In this document: one piece after another, positions 1-9,939 of the stretch
Layout: each line of letters starts with the position of its first letter
Position numbering within the stretch: the first letter of the stretch is position 1
From: Candidatus Saccharimonadota bacterium
Lineage (GTDB): Bacteria > Patescibacteriota > Saccharimonadia > Saccharimonadales > Saccharimonadaceae
Assembly: GCA_017512175.1 (NCBI GenBank)
Contig: JAFWHA010000005.1
Location: forward strand, 1 to 57,802
DNA length: 57,802 nucleotides
Direction of reading: 5' to 3'
Made by a program: the position numbers and the translations under genes
The notes under the pieces: model-generated
The model's input: only the letters and a program-made list of their open reading frames with translations
Database searches by the model: none
Told to the model about the DNA's origin: nothing

Positions 1-954
1 TAGTGCATAAGCTGTTCCTGTACCATCTGGTTTAGTGTTCCATTCTTTTATAACCATATTAGTCTTAATTGGCATATTACTAATTCCACTAGGGATAGTA
101 AAAGTATATGTAGATGCTAATGAAGAAGCAGTAAGATCTTCCGGCATATCAGCTAGTCCTGCACTAGATGCGCCTTCTTCCCCACCTGCTCCATCTAGAT
201 TAGCGTTGAACGTTAGCTTATAATCTATCGGCACGTCATTAGCTATAGCCGTGAACTCTAATGTATTCTTGTAAGTGCCAGAAGTAAGTCCTGAAGTAGC
301 ATTCACACCAATAGTAACTGGTGTTAAGCCCTTATCTACAGCAGTCTCTTTCTCGTCAATTTGTCTTTGTTCAGTTTGTTCTGGAACACCAGCATAGGTA
401 ATACTAGTAGTATCCGTAACATCAAGAGGAGTAAGACTATATCCCCACCTATTCCTATAAAGAGAATTCCTAACCCTAAAGTCAGCTTCAGTGATAGTAG
501 GAATGTCAGTGCCGCTACTAGCTAAATCTAATGTAGGGATAGTACCAACACTAGACTCTACGGCAGGATCTGTGTTAACTAGTGCAGTAGTATAAGCTGG
601 CTCAGAGCTACCTGTGCCATGGTCTTTACCAATACTAGTCATATATAATTTATACCCAGTTACATTAGACGTGGAGCCTTCCACCATTAGACTATTCTTA
701 GCAAAAGAGCCATTAGGAGTAGGGGTAACATTAATCACTAGGTTAGTTATTTCTGTGCTAGCAGTACTATCTAAGATGCGTAATGCAACCATGTCTTTAA
801 GGGTAACAGCTACTTCTGATGGGCCGGTGGAGGTAGCGGCGGAAACAGAAGTAATGTCACTGATAGATATAGCCATGAAAGAAAAGACACCGATTAAGAA
901 TACTATTACTGCAATCGGTTTTTTGTACTTGCTTTTATTTTGCCTTATTGACAT
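1..954 (-). CDS. Putative secreted or surface protein, 3' end cut by window edge
   Basis: An open frame runs from an ATG at 954-952 to the window edge with no stop, so the C-terminus is missing. A strong Shine-Dalgarno (AAGGAGG at 958-964) fixes the start. The N-terminus is basic (KSKYKKP), followed by a hydrophobic stretch of about 20 residues and a small-residue region, as in a signal peptide or N-terminal anchor. The remainder (about 290 residues) is rich in Thr, Ser, Asn and Ala and nearly free of Cys, typical of an exported adhesin or pilin-like protein. I recognise no family. The long structured leader upstream suggests regulated expression. Being exported is likely; the function is unknown. 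Confidence 0.75.
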   Translation of the reverse strand, partial: MSIRQNKSKYKKPIAVIVFLIGVFSFMAISISDITSVSAATSTGPSEVAVTLKDMVALRILDSTASTEITNLVINVTPTPNGSFAKNSLMVEGSTSNVTGYKLYMTSIGKDHGTGSSEPAYTTALVNTDPAVESSVGTIPTLDLASSGTDIPTITEADFRVRNSLYRNRWGYSLTPLDVTDTTSITYAGVPEQTEQRQIDEKETAVDKGLTPVTIGVNATSGLTSGTYKNTLEFTAIANDVPIDYKLTFNANLDGAGGEEGASSAGLADMPEDLTASSLASTYTFTIPSGISNMPIKTNMVIKEWNTKPDGTGTAYAL

Positions 955-966
955 ATACCTCCTTAT

Positions 967-1150
967 GTCGCATTAGGCGCTTCCCTACCCTTGATAAGTC
1001 TTAAACTAACTCCCAAAGAAAAATGCGACCATTTACTAGTCGCTAGACAATCAGTTCTTACTCACTCAAGTGAAAACTGCGTAAATGGCCGCATTCAACA
1101 CTTGAACGAGTAAGATACTATTCCAAAAAACGAACTGATTATTGTCTAGC
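967..1150 (-). promoter_or_regulatory. Pseudoknotted 5' leader of the surface-protein gene
   Basis: Read on the minus strand, three long complementary pairs lie in the order A-B-C-B'-A'-C'. A is 1132-1150 with A' 1042-1057 (16 bp with a 3-nt bulge). B is 1099-1112 with B' 1059-1072 (14 bp including two G-U pairs). C is 1081-1095 with C' 1022-1036 (15 bp, one G-U). C lies in the loop closed by B/B' and C' lies after A', so C/C' forms a pseudoknot. An 8-nt copy of the C sequence (967-974) sits three bases before the Shine-Dalgarno and could compete for C'. C' is followed by a short U run. The folding is inferred from complementarity only. Confidence 0.6.
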
Positions 1151-1156
1151 ACTCTT

Positions 1157-1165
1157 ATTATAGCA
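1157..1165 (-). promoter_or_regulatory. Extended -10 promoter of the surface-protein gene
   Basis: TGC-TATAAT reads on the minus strand at 1165-1157. The predicted start, about 7 nt downstream near 1150, is the first base of leader stem A. No good -35 box is seen 17 bp upstream, which fits an extended -10 promoter. Confidence 0.5.
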
Positions 1166-1195
1166 TGCCACTATTCAAAGTGCTAGACCTTTTTG

Positions 1196-3793
1196 TTATT
1201 TTTTTACAGCTTTTTCCACTGGAGTTTCTTCTTCAGTTTCCTCTTCTGGAAGGACAATGCCGATAGAGGCTACGGTGTCACCCTCGCTCATGCGCATGAT
1301 GCGCACGCCCTGAGTAGCACGTCCGAGAGTCGGAATCTCTTTCATGGATACACGGATAGCTTGGCCTTTAGTGGACATCATGATTACTTCTTTGGCAGCA
1401 GGGTCGAGCGTATGTACCGCAACGATTGGGCCAGTTTTAGTGGTAACAGAGGCAACTTTAATACCTACACCACCACGTTTGTGTACTGGGAAGTTGGAAA
1501 CTGCGGTAGCTTTACCGTAACCATTAGCAGAGATAGCTAAGAGTTTCTGAGATGGATCAGTGACAACGTCCATACCTACGATTTCATCTTTCGGACGAAG
1601 CCTCATACCTCTTACACCTCTAGCAGAACGTCCCATAGCGCGTACCTGATCTTCATTAAATCTAACCGCTTGACCAGCAGAAGTAGAGATAATGATATCA
1701 TTAGAGCCGGTAGTACCTTTAACCCATTTCAATTCATCGCCTTCATCTAGCTTGATGGTGATAAGTCCGTTAGTACGGATATTCTCGTAGTCTTTGATAG
1801 AAGTCTTCTTGATAGTTCCCTTCTTAGTAGCCATGAATAAGAATCCATCTGGGCCAAGTTCATCTCCTTGCTTAATGATAGCGGTAATCTTTTCATCTGG
1901 ATGCATGTTTAGCATATTAACGGCGGCAGTACCCTTTGCGGCAAGAGAAGCTTGTGGTACTTCGTAGGCTTTCAAACGGAAGACTCTACCTTGAGAAGTA
2001 AAGAATAATAAGAAATCGTGAGAATTGGCTGTGATAATCTGGGAAATGACGTCTTCTTCCTTAGTGGTCATACCACGTTTGCCTTTGCCTCCCCTGTTCT
2101 GCTTATGGAAATCGCTTTGAGATACGCGCTTCATGTAGTTCTCAGCAGTAAGCAAGATAACGCTTTCTTCTTCTGGGATTAGTTCTTCCTCAGAGAATTT
2201 ACCGACTTCGTGGTTAATAATCTTCGAACGACGCTCATCGCCATATTTTTCTTTCATAGCGAGGAGCTCTTCTTTAATAACACGCAAGATTTCTTTCTCG
2301 TCTGCCAAGATTGCTTCGAGTTTAGCGATTAGCTCGTGGAGCTCTTTTAGTTCTTGCTCAATTTTGTCGCGCTCCAAACCTTGAAGACGTCTTAGTTGCA
2401 TTGCAAGGATTGCGGCTGCTTGGATTTCTGAAAGCCCAAACTTGCTCATCAATCTCTTGTCGGCATCATCATAGCTTTCGCGAATAGTCTGAATAACTTC
2501 ATCAATATTATCTAAGGCAATTTTTAAGCCTTCCAAGATATGCGCGCGCTCTTTAGCTTTACGAAGGTCATACTCTGTTCTACGGCGTACGACTACTTGA
2601 CGGTGTTTGATAAATTCGCCAAGAATCTCTTTAAGCCCTAAGATACGCGGCTGGATACCATCTACTAACGCCAGCATGTTGTAGTGGAAAGTAGTCTGGA
2701 GGCTAGTCATCTTATAGAGCTGGTTTAAGATTTTCTTAGGAAAAGCATCCTTCTTGAGCTCTACTACTACCCGAACTTTGCCTCGAGCAGACTCATTTCT
2801 AGCGTCAGCGATGTGATCAAGTTTTTTGTTCATTGCAAGTTCGCGAACTTTATCAATAAACGCTTCTTTACTCACCCCATAAGGCATCTCTGTAATAACG
2901 ATATTGTAGCGTCCGTTTTTACGTTCCTCGATATTGGTGACCGCTCTGATAGTAACCGAGCCTTTACCGGTAGCGTAAGCCTGTTTCATAGGAGTACCGC
3001 CATAGACTTCTGCACCAGTTGGGAAATCTGGGCCTTTGACATATTTCATGAGCTCATCTAGGGTAATCTCTGGATTATCAATCTGGGCTACGGTAGCATC
3101 GACAAGTTCAGAAAGATTGTGTGGCGGAATATTAGTAGCCATACCCACAGCAATACCCATCTGACCATTCAAAAGAATATTCGGCAGGGCTGCTGGAAGT
3201 ACTACTGGCTCTTGCTCGGAGCCATCAAAGTTGTCTCTAAAATCAACAGTTTCTTTTTCAATATCAGAGAGCAGTTCTGCCCCAACTTTGTCCATTCTAG
3301 CCTCAGTATAACGTGAAGCAGCTGGCTCATCACCATCGGCCGAGCCGAAGTTACCTTGCCCTTCTACGAGGGTGTATCTCATCTTCCAAGGTTGAGCCAA
3401 ATTGACCATAGCATCATAAATAGAAGAATCGCCATGCGGATGGTATTTACCCATAACTTCACCAACGATACGTGCAGACTTGACCGTAGCGTGCGGAGCT
3501 TTCCAACCGTTTTTGTTCATAGCATAAAGGATACGGCGGTTGACAGGTTTAAGTCCATCTCTTACGTCTGGGAGCGCACGATCGATAATTACCGACATGG
3601 AGTACTTGAGGAAGTACTCTTCCATAGTATTTTCTACTTGTCGTTTCTCAATACCATTTATAATTTCTCCTGTTACAACTTCTGGCTCATCAACATCTGG
3701 AACGTTCTCAGTATCTGCAGTTTTTGCGCTTTCGTCACCTGATATTTTCATGTTTTTAATATCTTCTGGTAAGTTATTTTCATCTTTACTCAT
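1196..3793 (-). CDS. gyrA: DNA gyrase subunit A
   Basis: Breakage-reunion subunit of the A2B2 gyrase that introduces negative supercoils; cytoplasmic. It is 865 residues, about normal length, after an acidic N-terminal extension of about 45 residues. The catalytic Tyr is in AASRYTEAR (about Y162). The quinolone-pocket motif [14 protein letters not shown] carries Ser and Asp at the E. coli 83 and 87 positions (about S123 and D127), the drug-sensitive state. A GyrA box (QNRGGKG, one change from QRRGGKG) near residue 560 starts the beta-pinwheel domain and argues for GyrA over ParC. It follows gyrB by 24 nt in one operon and has a good Shine-Dalgarno (AAAGGAG). Confidence 0.97.
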   Translation of the reverse strand: MSKDENNLPEDIKNMKISGDESAKTADTENVPDVDEPEVVTGEIINGIEKRQVENTMEEYFLKYSMSVIIDRALPDVRDGLKPVNRRILYAMNKNGWKAPHATVKSARIVGEVMGKYHPHGDSSIYDAMVNLAQPWKMRYTLVEGQGNFGSADGDEPAASRYTEARMDKVGAELLSDIEKETVDFRDNFDGSEQEPVVLPAALPNILLNGQMGIAVGMATNIPPHNLSELVDATVAQIDNPEITLDELMKYVKGPDFPTGAEVYGGTPMKQAYATGKGSVTIRAVTNIEERKNGRYNIVITEMPYGVSKEAFIDKVRELAMNKKLDHIADARNESARGKVRVVVELKKDAFPKKILNQLYKMTSLQTTFHYNMLALVDGIQPRILGLKEILGEFIKHRQVVVRRRTEYDLRKAKERAHILEGLKIALDNIDEVIQTIRESYDDADKRLMSKFGLSEIQAAAILAMQLRRLQGLERDKIEQELKELHELIAKLEAILADEKEILRVIKEELLAMKEKYGDERRSKIINHEVGKFSEEELIPEEESVILLTAENYMKRVSQSDFHKQNRGGKGKRGMTTKEEDVISQIITANSHDFLLFFTSQGRVFRLKAYEVPQASLAAKGTAAVNMLNMHPDEKITAIIKQGDELGPDGFLFMATKKGTIKKTSIKDYENIRTNGLITIKLDEGDELKWVKGTTGSNDIIISTSAGQAVRFNEDQVRAMGRSARGVRGMRLRPKDEIVGMDVVTDPSQKLLAISANGYGKATAVSNFPVHKRGGVGIKVASVTTKTGPIVAVHTLDPAAKEVIMMSTKGQAIRVSMKEIPTLGRATQGVRIMRMSEGDTVASIGIVLPEEETEEETPVEKAVKK

Positions 3794-3817
3794 ATTTCCT
3801 ATCTCCTTTCGCAGATA

Positions 3818-5800
3818 TTAGAAGTCGAGATCATCAAGTTTAACACTTGCTGCTCCGGCTTGGATAAAGTTCTTACGAAGGTCGACCTGGTCACCCATTA
3901 ACTTCGTAAATACAGCATCAGCTTTTTCTGCATCATCAATATGGACTTGGACTAGGACGCGGTTTGCTGGGTCCATAGTAGTTTCCCAAAGCTGTTTAGC
4001 ATCCATTTCGCCAAGACCTTTAAACCTCTGTTGTGCGGTATAACCAGCCTGCTTGAAACGTTCTTGAGTTTCATCAACTTTCACGCCAAATTTCTTACGC
4101 TCTTCAATCTTCTCTGTGAGCTTCTTCTCTAGTGCTACTTCATCATAGAGATAGTCAATCTTACGGGTGTTGCCAGTTCCTTTGATGAGACCGAATAGTG
4201 GTGGTTTAGCTAGATAGACATGTCCCGTCTCAATGACCTGTGGCATATAACGGAAGAAGAAAGTCATAAGAAGTGTTGCAATATGTAGCCCATCGACATC
4301 GGCATCAGTCATGAATACAATCTTGTCGTATCTGAGTCCGTCGAGATTAAATTGTTCTCCAATGCCCACTCCTAGACCTTTAATAAGAGAGACCAACTCT
4401 TGGTTAGCAAGCATCTTATCTAGTCTTGCCCTCTCGGTATTAAGTACTTTACCACGAAGCGGTAAAATTGCTTGAATCTGAGGGTTTCTACCTTCCTTAG
4501 CGGAGCCGGCTGCCGAGTTACCCTCTACAATGAAGAGCTCACATTCTTCACGAGATTTAGAGCTACAATCTGCTAACTTAGATGGAAGATTCAACCCTTC
4601 AAAGGCACCTTTCCTGATGACATTATCACGAGCAGCGCGAGCAGCTTTTCTAGCTCTAGCGGCCAAAGTGGCTTTAGAGACAATTTTCTTCGCAATTTGC
4701 GGATTTTCTTCTAGATAGTATCCGAAGTACTCGCTCATCACTTTGTCAACATAACCTCTCACCTCTGGGTTACCGAGTTTGTTCTTAGTCTGACCTTCAA
4801 ACTGTGGATCTGGGAGTTTGACAAGAATTACCGCGGTAAGACCTTCCTTAATGTCATCGCCTGTAAGATTATCTTCTTTCTCCTTCAAAAGACCGTTTTT
4901 GCGGGCGTAGTCGTTGATAGTACGGTTGAGTGCAGTACGAAAACCGACAACGTGCATACCACCATCAGGAGTAAGGACGTTGTTAGCAAATGGCTTCATG
5001 GTTTCAGCAAAGGTATCATTGTACTGTACGGCAATTTCTACTTCAGAATCTTCTATCTGTTTCTCTACATAGAATATATCATCAGATAGAACTTCCTTGC
5101 CGTTATTGAGGCGCTTAACATAAGATTTGATGCCACCTTCAAAATAGAAGGATTCCTTTTCACCTGTGCGTTCGTCGTTAACAGAGATAAGAATACCTTT
5201 AGTCAAATAGGCTTGGTGTCTGGCATAGCTTGCCACCCACTTGTAATCAAAAGTTGTGGTTTCTTTGAAGATTGTAGGATCAGGATAGAAGATGATAGAG
5301 GTGCCCTGTTTGTCGGTCTTGCCTACGACCTCTAGTGGCTTGACGGTTTTGCCAAGATCAAATTCGATGTGGTTAATCTTGCCATCTCTAAAAACTTCTG
5401 CGGTCATATGAGTAGAAAGTGCGTTCACTACTGATGAGCCAACACCGTGAAGACCAGATGACACCTTATAGCCACCGTCACCGAACTTGCCACCCGCGTG
5501 GAGCACTGTAAGTACTGTTTCCAGAGTGGAAAGATGTGTCTTCGGATGTAAATCTACTGGGATACCACGTCCGTTATCTTCTACTTTTACGCCACCATCC
5601 GCCAAAATGGTAATCACTATCTTAGTAGCATATCCTGCAATTGCCTCGTCGATAGAATTATCGGCAATCTCCTTGATAAGATGATGTAATCCGTCATATC
5701 CGGTAGAGCCGATATACATGCCAGGTCGTTTACGCACTGGCTCTAGCCCTTCTAGAACTTGAATCTGAGAGCTATCATAACTATTAGCTTTGTCAGCCAT
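3818..5800 (-). CDS. gyrB: DNA gyrase subunit B
   Basis: ATPase and Toprim subunit of DNA gyrase, 660 residues. The N-terminal GHKL ATPase begins with LEGLEPVRKRPGMYIGST and contains the EIADNSIDEA motif. The Toprim domain has EGNSAAGSAK and DADVDG, which bind the metal for strand cleavage. The C-terminal Toprim tail (QRFKGLGEMD) is present. The length is the short Gram-positive type without the E. coli insertion. It is first in the gyrB-gyrA operon, and a near-consensus promoter lies about 35 bp upstream. Confidence 0.97.
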   Translation of the reverse strand: MADKANSYDSSQIQVLEGLEPVRKRPGMYIGSTGYDGLHHLIKEIADNSIDEAIAGYATKIVITILADGGVKVEDNGRGIPVDLHPKTHLSTLETVLTVLHAGGKFGDGGYKVSSGLHGVGSSVVNALSTHMTAEVFRDGKINHIEFDLGKTVKPLEVVGKTDKQGTSIIFYPDPTIFKETTTFDYKWVASYARHQAYLTKGILISVNDERTGEKESFYFEGGIKSYVKRLNNGKEVLSDDIFYVEKQIEDSEVEIAVQYNDTFAETMKPFANNVLTPDGGMHVVGFRTALNRTINDYARKNGLLKEKEDNLTGDDIKEGLTAVILVKLPDPQFEGQTKNKLGNPEVRGYVDKVMSEYFGYYLEENPQIAKKIVSKATLAARARKAARAARDNVIRKGAFEGLNLPSKLADCSSKSREECELFIVEGNSAAGSAKEGRNPQIQAILPLRGKVLNTERARLDKMLANQELVSLIKGLGVGIGEQFNLDGLRYDKIVFMTDADVDGLHIATLLMTFFFRYMPQVIETGHVYLAKPPLFGLIKGTGNTRKIDYLYDEVALEKKLTEKIEERKKFGVKVDETQERFKQAGYTAQQRFKGLGEMDAKQLWETTMDPANRVLVQVHIDDAEKADAVFTKLMGDQVDLRKNFIQAGAASVKLDDLDF

Positions 5801-5833
5801 CCTTTACCTCAACTTTAATTAATACTTATAATT

Positions 5834-5862
5834 ATCATACACCTTGAGCGACTTTTTTTCAA
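5834..5862 (-). promoter_or_regulatory. Sigma-70 promoter of gyrB-gyrA
   Basis: TTGAAA (5857-5862) and TATGAT (5834-5839) are separated by exactly 17 bp on the minus strand. Transcription should start near 5827, giving a leader of about 27 nt. A TTACCCCTGT element at 5881-5890, just upstream, recurs in two other intergenic regions. The rest of 5863-6089 holds nothing I can identify. Confidence 0.75.
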
Positions 5863-6089
5863 GGGATGTGGATTTGGTTTTTACCCCTGTTATTCTAACT
5901 TTTAGTGAATTTTCTTTTTTATAATAAGCACTTTTAAGCCATTCTCGTGCGTTTCTAGGCGGATTTAATTTAAAAACGTAACGGAATGCATGTTTATGCA
6001 ATAAACCGCCTCATTGAGCCTGCTAGTGCGTAAAAATCGTATAAATTTTTTAAGCATAAGCGTATTATTGAACTTGTTGATACTAAGTA

Positions 6090-8909
6090 TCATCTGACCT
6101 TAAACACTTCCCCTTCGGAAGCGTTATCCTGGTCTGGCATTGCCATCTGTTCGGCTTTTTTGCCGCCTTTTTGTTCGACATCCTCATCTGGTACTACGTT
6201 CTGAAATACTGGATTGGCGTCGATAGTAGGAGTTGGAATCTCTTTTGGCATGTCTTTGTCCAAGTTCTGAGATGTTGCACTAGGAGAAACGCCGGTTTCC
6301 GTTGTCCTCTTTTTCATCCATTTATCGAGGAACGCCTCTGGTTTATCAGTGCTTAAATCTTCCTCTTTTTCCGTATCAGTATCTTTGCTAGAGGTTGCAT
6401 TACCACTTCCTAATCGCTCATTAATCTCGGCATCTACCTCTGCGCGAGTTCTACCATATTTAGTAGCAGAATATAGCTTCATAGAGTCTAATACACTTGG
6501 ATTACCTTCAGAAAGTGGTGGAATTAGACTCATTGTAAATGGTTTTGATGGCATATCGAACATCATCACTGTAGAAATTGCGTGAAAATTCGGCTGGTTA
6601 TGAAGATCCTCTGCATTAAAAGTTGGAGTGAACACTTTTTCCATGATTTCCGCATCAGTTACACCAATGCGCCCACAGATCACTGTACCAACGTTGCCGA
6701 GTAAACCTTCACGTATTTTGTCTGTGAGCTGAGTCATGAACTGATTAGCTACGATGAGGTTGAGGCGGAACTTACGGGCTTCAGATAGAATCGACTCAAA
6801 ACTCTCTGTCGCGAAATTCTGGAACTCATCTACGAATAAGCAAAAATCATTACGCATGTCTTCTGGGGTATCTACGCGCGACATGGCTGCCGTCTGAAAT
6901 TTCATGACGAAAATCATACCTAACAACTTGGAATTGATTTCTCCCATTTTACCTTTCGAAAGGTTAACGAGGAGAATCTTCTTGTTGTCCATGATGTCTC
7001 GAATATCAAAACCGGAGTGAGTCTGGCCTAAGATATTTTTCATCATTGTATTAGAGATGAATGGTCCCCACTTAGAGGCAAACCAAGTAATCACTTCGCC
7101 GGCGTCATTAGATTTTTGCGAGGCTGGGAACTCTTTAGTCCAATAATCATACACACTTTTGTCTGTTACATATTTTAATTTTGATTTTACAAATTCTGGG
7201 TCAATGAAACAGCGTGGAATATCAATAAAGGTAGCGCCCGCTGGGTCACTCATTAGGAGTAAAGCTGCGTTTCTGAACATGTGCTGACCACGAGGTCCGA
7301 AGAAGCCTTGATTGCCTGGATCATATAGAGATTGAAGCATGTTTATCCCCTCTTGAACGATGAAATCTTTCTGATCTTCGGTTTCCCATTCAAACATGTT
7401 CATGCCAATTGGATGTTCAATATCTCCAGGGTCAAAGTAGGTAACATCATCTATTCTATCTTCTGGTACCATCGAAAGAAGTTCTTCGGTAACATCACCA
7501 TGAGGATCAATAAAAGCAAAGCCACGCCCCGACATCATATCTTGATAGGCGATATTTTTGAGGAGTACTGACTTACCCATACCAGTAGCACCGATAATAT
7601 AAGTGTGGCGACGACGATCTTTCTCTGATAGTTTAATCTCTTTTCGTTGTCCTCGAAATTCGTTAACACCTAGCAGTACGCCATCCGTAACTAGTTTTGC
7701 TGGACCATCCACTTGTTTAGTCAATTGCCTTTCGACCTGTGAATTCGGAATCGAACTCTGAGATGGTAGGTGGAAAATCGTTGCAAGCTCCATAGAATTT
7801 AAAATCAATGAGCTATTTCTCTGAGGGAACATTCTAAAGATGAAATCTTTAGCTAGTTTCTTTTCGTCATTCAACATATTATACTCAAAGCTGTTATAGA
7901 GCTGAGAGTTAAACAGAGAAAATGCAGAAATCATACCTCCTACAAGCGCATCGGAACGAGCTTTAGATTTAGTACTAGCAATTACCCTGATTAAGACTTC
8001 AAACCCTGGATAACGCGCTTTATCATCAATGGCGGTCATTTCTTCTTGCTGAACATTCGTAATTGGCTCTGATTCGGTAGGATCTTTGGCGTGTTCTTTC
8101 ATCGGTTCCACTGGCAGTCTAACGATATCCGTGAATTTATCAATTACCCAAATTCCTGTACCACTTTTTTTGTTCCCTTCGCGTATTTTTTTTATTCGCT
8201 CAGATGATTTTTTTGTCCAAGACTGATCAGTAGGTCTGAACATTAGTTGGAGTGCCATTCCCTCACCATCTTTTACGGCAGACATTGCATTAAGCAATGC
8301 ACCCGAAGCATCACGTTTCATTTCTTCGTAAGTTGCTATCGGGTAAACGAATTCTTTTTTTAGACTAAATTCCCCTCCAGAAACTCCAGATATTCTCCCT
8401 TCTTTAGAGAAAATATTATCCTCATAGGTTTCTTCTAATCTAGCTGTAGGATACGCTGATACAATAGCCTGCTTCACTGTTTCAGTGATTACTGCTGGGA
8501 CTACCGCATAATACTTAATTAGGCCGCCAGATGCGATCATTTCAAACGAGATGTGTTTTTGACCGTAGATTTTTGATTTGATGCCCTTCTGCAGGGTAGA
8601 GGCGATGATTGAATACATAATTTGTGCCTGAGAAAGTGCCTCGTTCGTAACATCACGTTCGTCTCTGCCACCACCTTGAATATCGTCAGTTTGTGGAGGT
8701 AAATGAATGAGCATCGGCACCATCTTAACGCCTCGCTCCAAGTTCTTGGCTTCGCGCTTCTTACTGATACTCCTGGCTATGACTAAGGCAACAGCCACCA
8801 AAACCCCAGCTATTAAGAGTACTATAATAATCCAGCCTAACGCCCCAGTACCAGTCTTAGCCACTTCGCTCGCTACTCCTGTTTCAGTATTTTCTACAAC
8901 ATTTTCCAC
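6090..8909 (-). CDS. VirD4/TraD-like type IV secretion or DNA-translocation ATPase
   Basis: 939 residues. A single membrane helix near residues 25-45 (LGWIIIVLLIAGVLVAVALV) precedes a large cytoplasmic region. Walker A GATGMGKS lies near residue 437, then FIDPHGDVTEELL, and Walker B LFVDEFQNF near 690. This order matches the coupling-protein/DUF87 ATPases common in Patescibacteria, proposed to pump DNA or protein. The C-terminal 150 residues are acidic and probably disordered. The start is GTG at 8909, preceded by AGGG. It lies 20 nt behind an unknown gene in the same operon. No other secretion subunits are in the window, so the substrate is unknown. Confidence 0.8.
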   Translation of the reverse strand: MENVVENTETGVASEVAKTGTGALGWIIIVLLIAGVLVAVALVIARSISKKREAKNLERGVKMVPMLIHLPPQTDDIQGGGRDERDVTNEALSQAQIMYSIIASTLQKGIKSKIYGQKHISFEMIASGGLIKYYAVVPAVITETVKQAIVSAYPTARLEETYEDNIFSKEGRISGVSGGEFSLKKEFVYPIATYEEMKRDASGALLNAMSAVKDGEGMALQLMFRPTDQSWTKKSSERIKKIREGNKKSGTGIWVIDKFTDIVRLPVEPMKEHAKDPTESEPITNVQQEEMTAIDDKARYPGFEVLIRVIASTKSKARSDALVGGMISAFSLFNSQLYNSFEYNMLNDEKKLAKDFIFRMFPQRNSSLILNSMELATIFHLPSQSSIPNSQVERQLTKQVDGPAKLVTDGVLLGVNEFRGQRKEIKLSEKDRRRHTYIIGATGMGKSVLLKNIAYQDMMSGRGFAFIDPHGDVTEELLSMVPEDRIDDVTYFDPGDIEHPIGMNMFEWETEDQKDFIVQEGINMLQSLYDPGNQGFFGPRGQHMFRNAALLLMSDPAGATFIDIPRCFIDPEFVKSKLKYVTDKSVYDYWTKEFPASQKSNDAGEVITWFASKWGPFISNTMMKNILGQTHSGFDIRDIMDNKKILLVNLSKGKMGEINSKLLGMIFVMKFQTAAMSRVDTPEDMRNDFCLFVDEFQNFATESFESILSEARKFRLNLIVANQFMTQLTDKIREGLLGNVGTVICGRIGVTDAEIMEKVFTPTFNAEDLHNQPNFHAISTVMMFDMPSKPFTMSLIPPLSEGNPSVLDSMKLYSATKYGRTRAEVDAEINERLGSGNATSSKDTDTEKEEDLSTDKPEAFLDKWMKKRTTETGVSPSATSQNLDKDMPKEIPTPTIDANPVFQNVVPDEDVEQKGGKKAEQMAMPDQDNASEGEVFKVR

Positions 8910-8929
8910 CGTACTGCCCTGCCCTTTTT

Positions 8930-9487
8930 CTATTTAATTACCCCTAAATCTTCTTGACTCGTATCTTCTTTGTAGTTATCATTTCCAAAGATTCTACCAT
9001 AGTTGTCTCTTAGTCCATCTGCCATCATTTGATTCCTGAGGTTATCTAGCTCGTATGGGTCATCGCTATGTTCTCTGATTATTTTTTCAACTTGTTTTTG
9101 AGATTCTCGGTCGATAAGATCACCATCGAAAGCGAGTATCTTCTTCTTGTCGATTTTTCCTTCGGTAGAGCCATCTTCGGCGAGGGATTTCGTCTCTGTT
9201 ACACCTGGAAAATCTGCGATTGCTTCTCCGAATATCTCTGAAGATTCTATTTCGTTTGGACTCGGTAGGTCTGGGTTGGCTGGGAAATTGTTCGGCGACA
9301 TATTCTCTGGAAGACTGGTTGCGTTAAAGCTTTCTGCGGCCGAAGATACGCCACCAAGATTAGATTTAGTGTCTGAGCTAACTCTATTTGGAGATGCTGT
9401 CTCTCGAGAGTAGATGCCGTTTTCTCCATTAGAAACTGAAGGCATTGCGACACTCTCCCCTATACCTCCGTCTCTTAGATTATCCAT
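8930..9487 (-). CDS. Hypothetical acidic protein upstream of the VirD4-like ATPase
   Basis: 185 residues with no membrane segment and no family I recognise. The first 100 residues are rich in Ser, Asn, Pro and Glu and look disordered. The C-terminal part (ESQKQVEKIIREHSDD... LRNQMMADGLRDNYGR) looks helical and is the likely folded region. It sits 20 nt upstream of the ATPase gene, so it may be an accessory or substrate-presenting partner; that is inference from position. There is no Shine-Dalgarno, and a TAATAT box lies 6 nt before the ATG, suggesting a leaderless message. Confidence 0.65.
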   Translation of the reverse strand: MDNLRDGGIGESVAMPSVSNGENGIYSRETASPNRVSSDTKSNLGGVSSAAESFNATSLPENMSPNNFPANPDLPSPNEIESSEIFGEAIADFPGVTETKSLAEDGSTEGKIDKKKILAFDGDLIDRESQKQVEKIIREHSDDPYELDNLRNQMMADGLRDNYGRIFGNDNYKEDTSQEDLGVIK

Positions 9488-9493
9488 ACCTTC

Positions 9494-9522
9494 ATATTAG
9501 CAAAATAAGCATAAAAAGTAAA
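9494..9522 (-). promoter_or_regulatory. Promoter of the ATPase operon, leaderless type
   Basis: TTTACT (9517-9522), 17 bp, then TAATAT (9494-9499) on the minus strand. The -10 box ends 6 nt before the ATG at 9487, so transcription should begin at or next to the start codon. Confidence 0.6.
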
Positions 9523-9569
9523 GCAAAAAGGATTGATTTTGCTACTTTGATGCGAATATTTTTTTGAAG

Positions 9570-9917
9570 TTATAATCTTTTATTTATGACGAAACAACCT
9601 AATAAAATGAATATCACTGTCATGGTTGCAGTAGCGATATTGAGTACTCCGAAAGACTGGATAAGAAGCATCATTACCGGCCCAAAAGCAATGACTGCAG
9701 CATAATAGTGTTCTTTCCTAGTTCTATCTCTTTTTCCCATCATCTTTCTGAAGCCTATCACCATCAAATTCACAATTCCGAAAACTACTAAATAAACCAT
9801 TGTAAAAAATACTAAAACCCCTAACGGACCAATCTCCGTAGGGGTTGTTAGATTTATCATCGCGAGAATAATAATCACGGCTATCAGACTTACTAGAAAC
9901 ATCAGACGATTAAACAT
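9570..9917 (-). CDS. Small integral membrane protein, unknown function
   Basis: 115 residues with four predicted membrane helices: near residues 5-23, 30-53, 68-88 and 93-111. A basic cytoplasmic loop (RKMMGKRDRTRKEH) separates the second and third helices. I do not recognise the family. It stands alone between the ATPase operon and the large RNA, with its own extended -10 box ending 6 nt before the ATG and no Shine-Dalgarno. A small channel, holin-like protein or envelope subunit would all fit equally well. Confidence 0.65.
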   Translation of the reverse strand: MFNRLMFLVSLIAVIIILAMINLTTPTEIGPLGVLVFFTMVYLVVFGIVNLMVIGFRKMMGKRDRTRKEHYYAAVIAFGPVMMLLIQSFGVLNIATATMTVIFILLGCFVINKRL

Positions 9918-9923
9918 GAGCTT

Positions 9924-9932
9924 ATTATATCA
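9924..9932 (-). promoter_or_regulatory. Extended -10 promoter, leaderless
   Basis: TGA-TATAAT on the minus strand ends 6 nt before the ATG at 9917, so the transcript would start at the initiation codon. It also separates this small gene from the large RNA upstream. Confidence 0.6.
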
Positions 9933-9939
9933 CACTTTT

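Noticed and set aside
614-976. 120-residue plus-strand ORF and other long opposite-frame ORFs within gyrA, pilT, ftsK and others
   Set aside because: They lie antisense to clear genes, lack ribosome sites and have the composition of complementary-strand shadows.
1042-1150. Invertible promoter
   Set aside because: Inverted repeats are present but the -10 box lies outside them and no recombinase gene is in the window; an RNA structure explains the pairs better.
5819-6001. 60-residue ORF upstream of gyrB
   Set aside because: It covers the gyrB promoter, has no Shine-Dalgarno and no protein-like pattern.
6090-9487. Complete conjugation or type IV secretion locus
   Set aside because: Only the coupling-type ATPase and two unknown small genes are present; no VirB-like set or relaxase.
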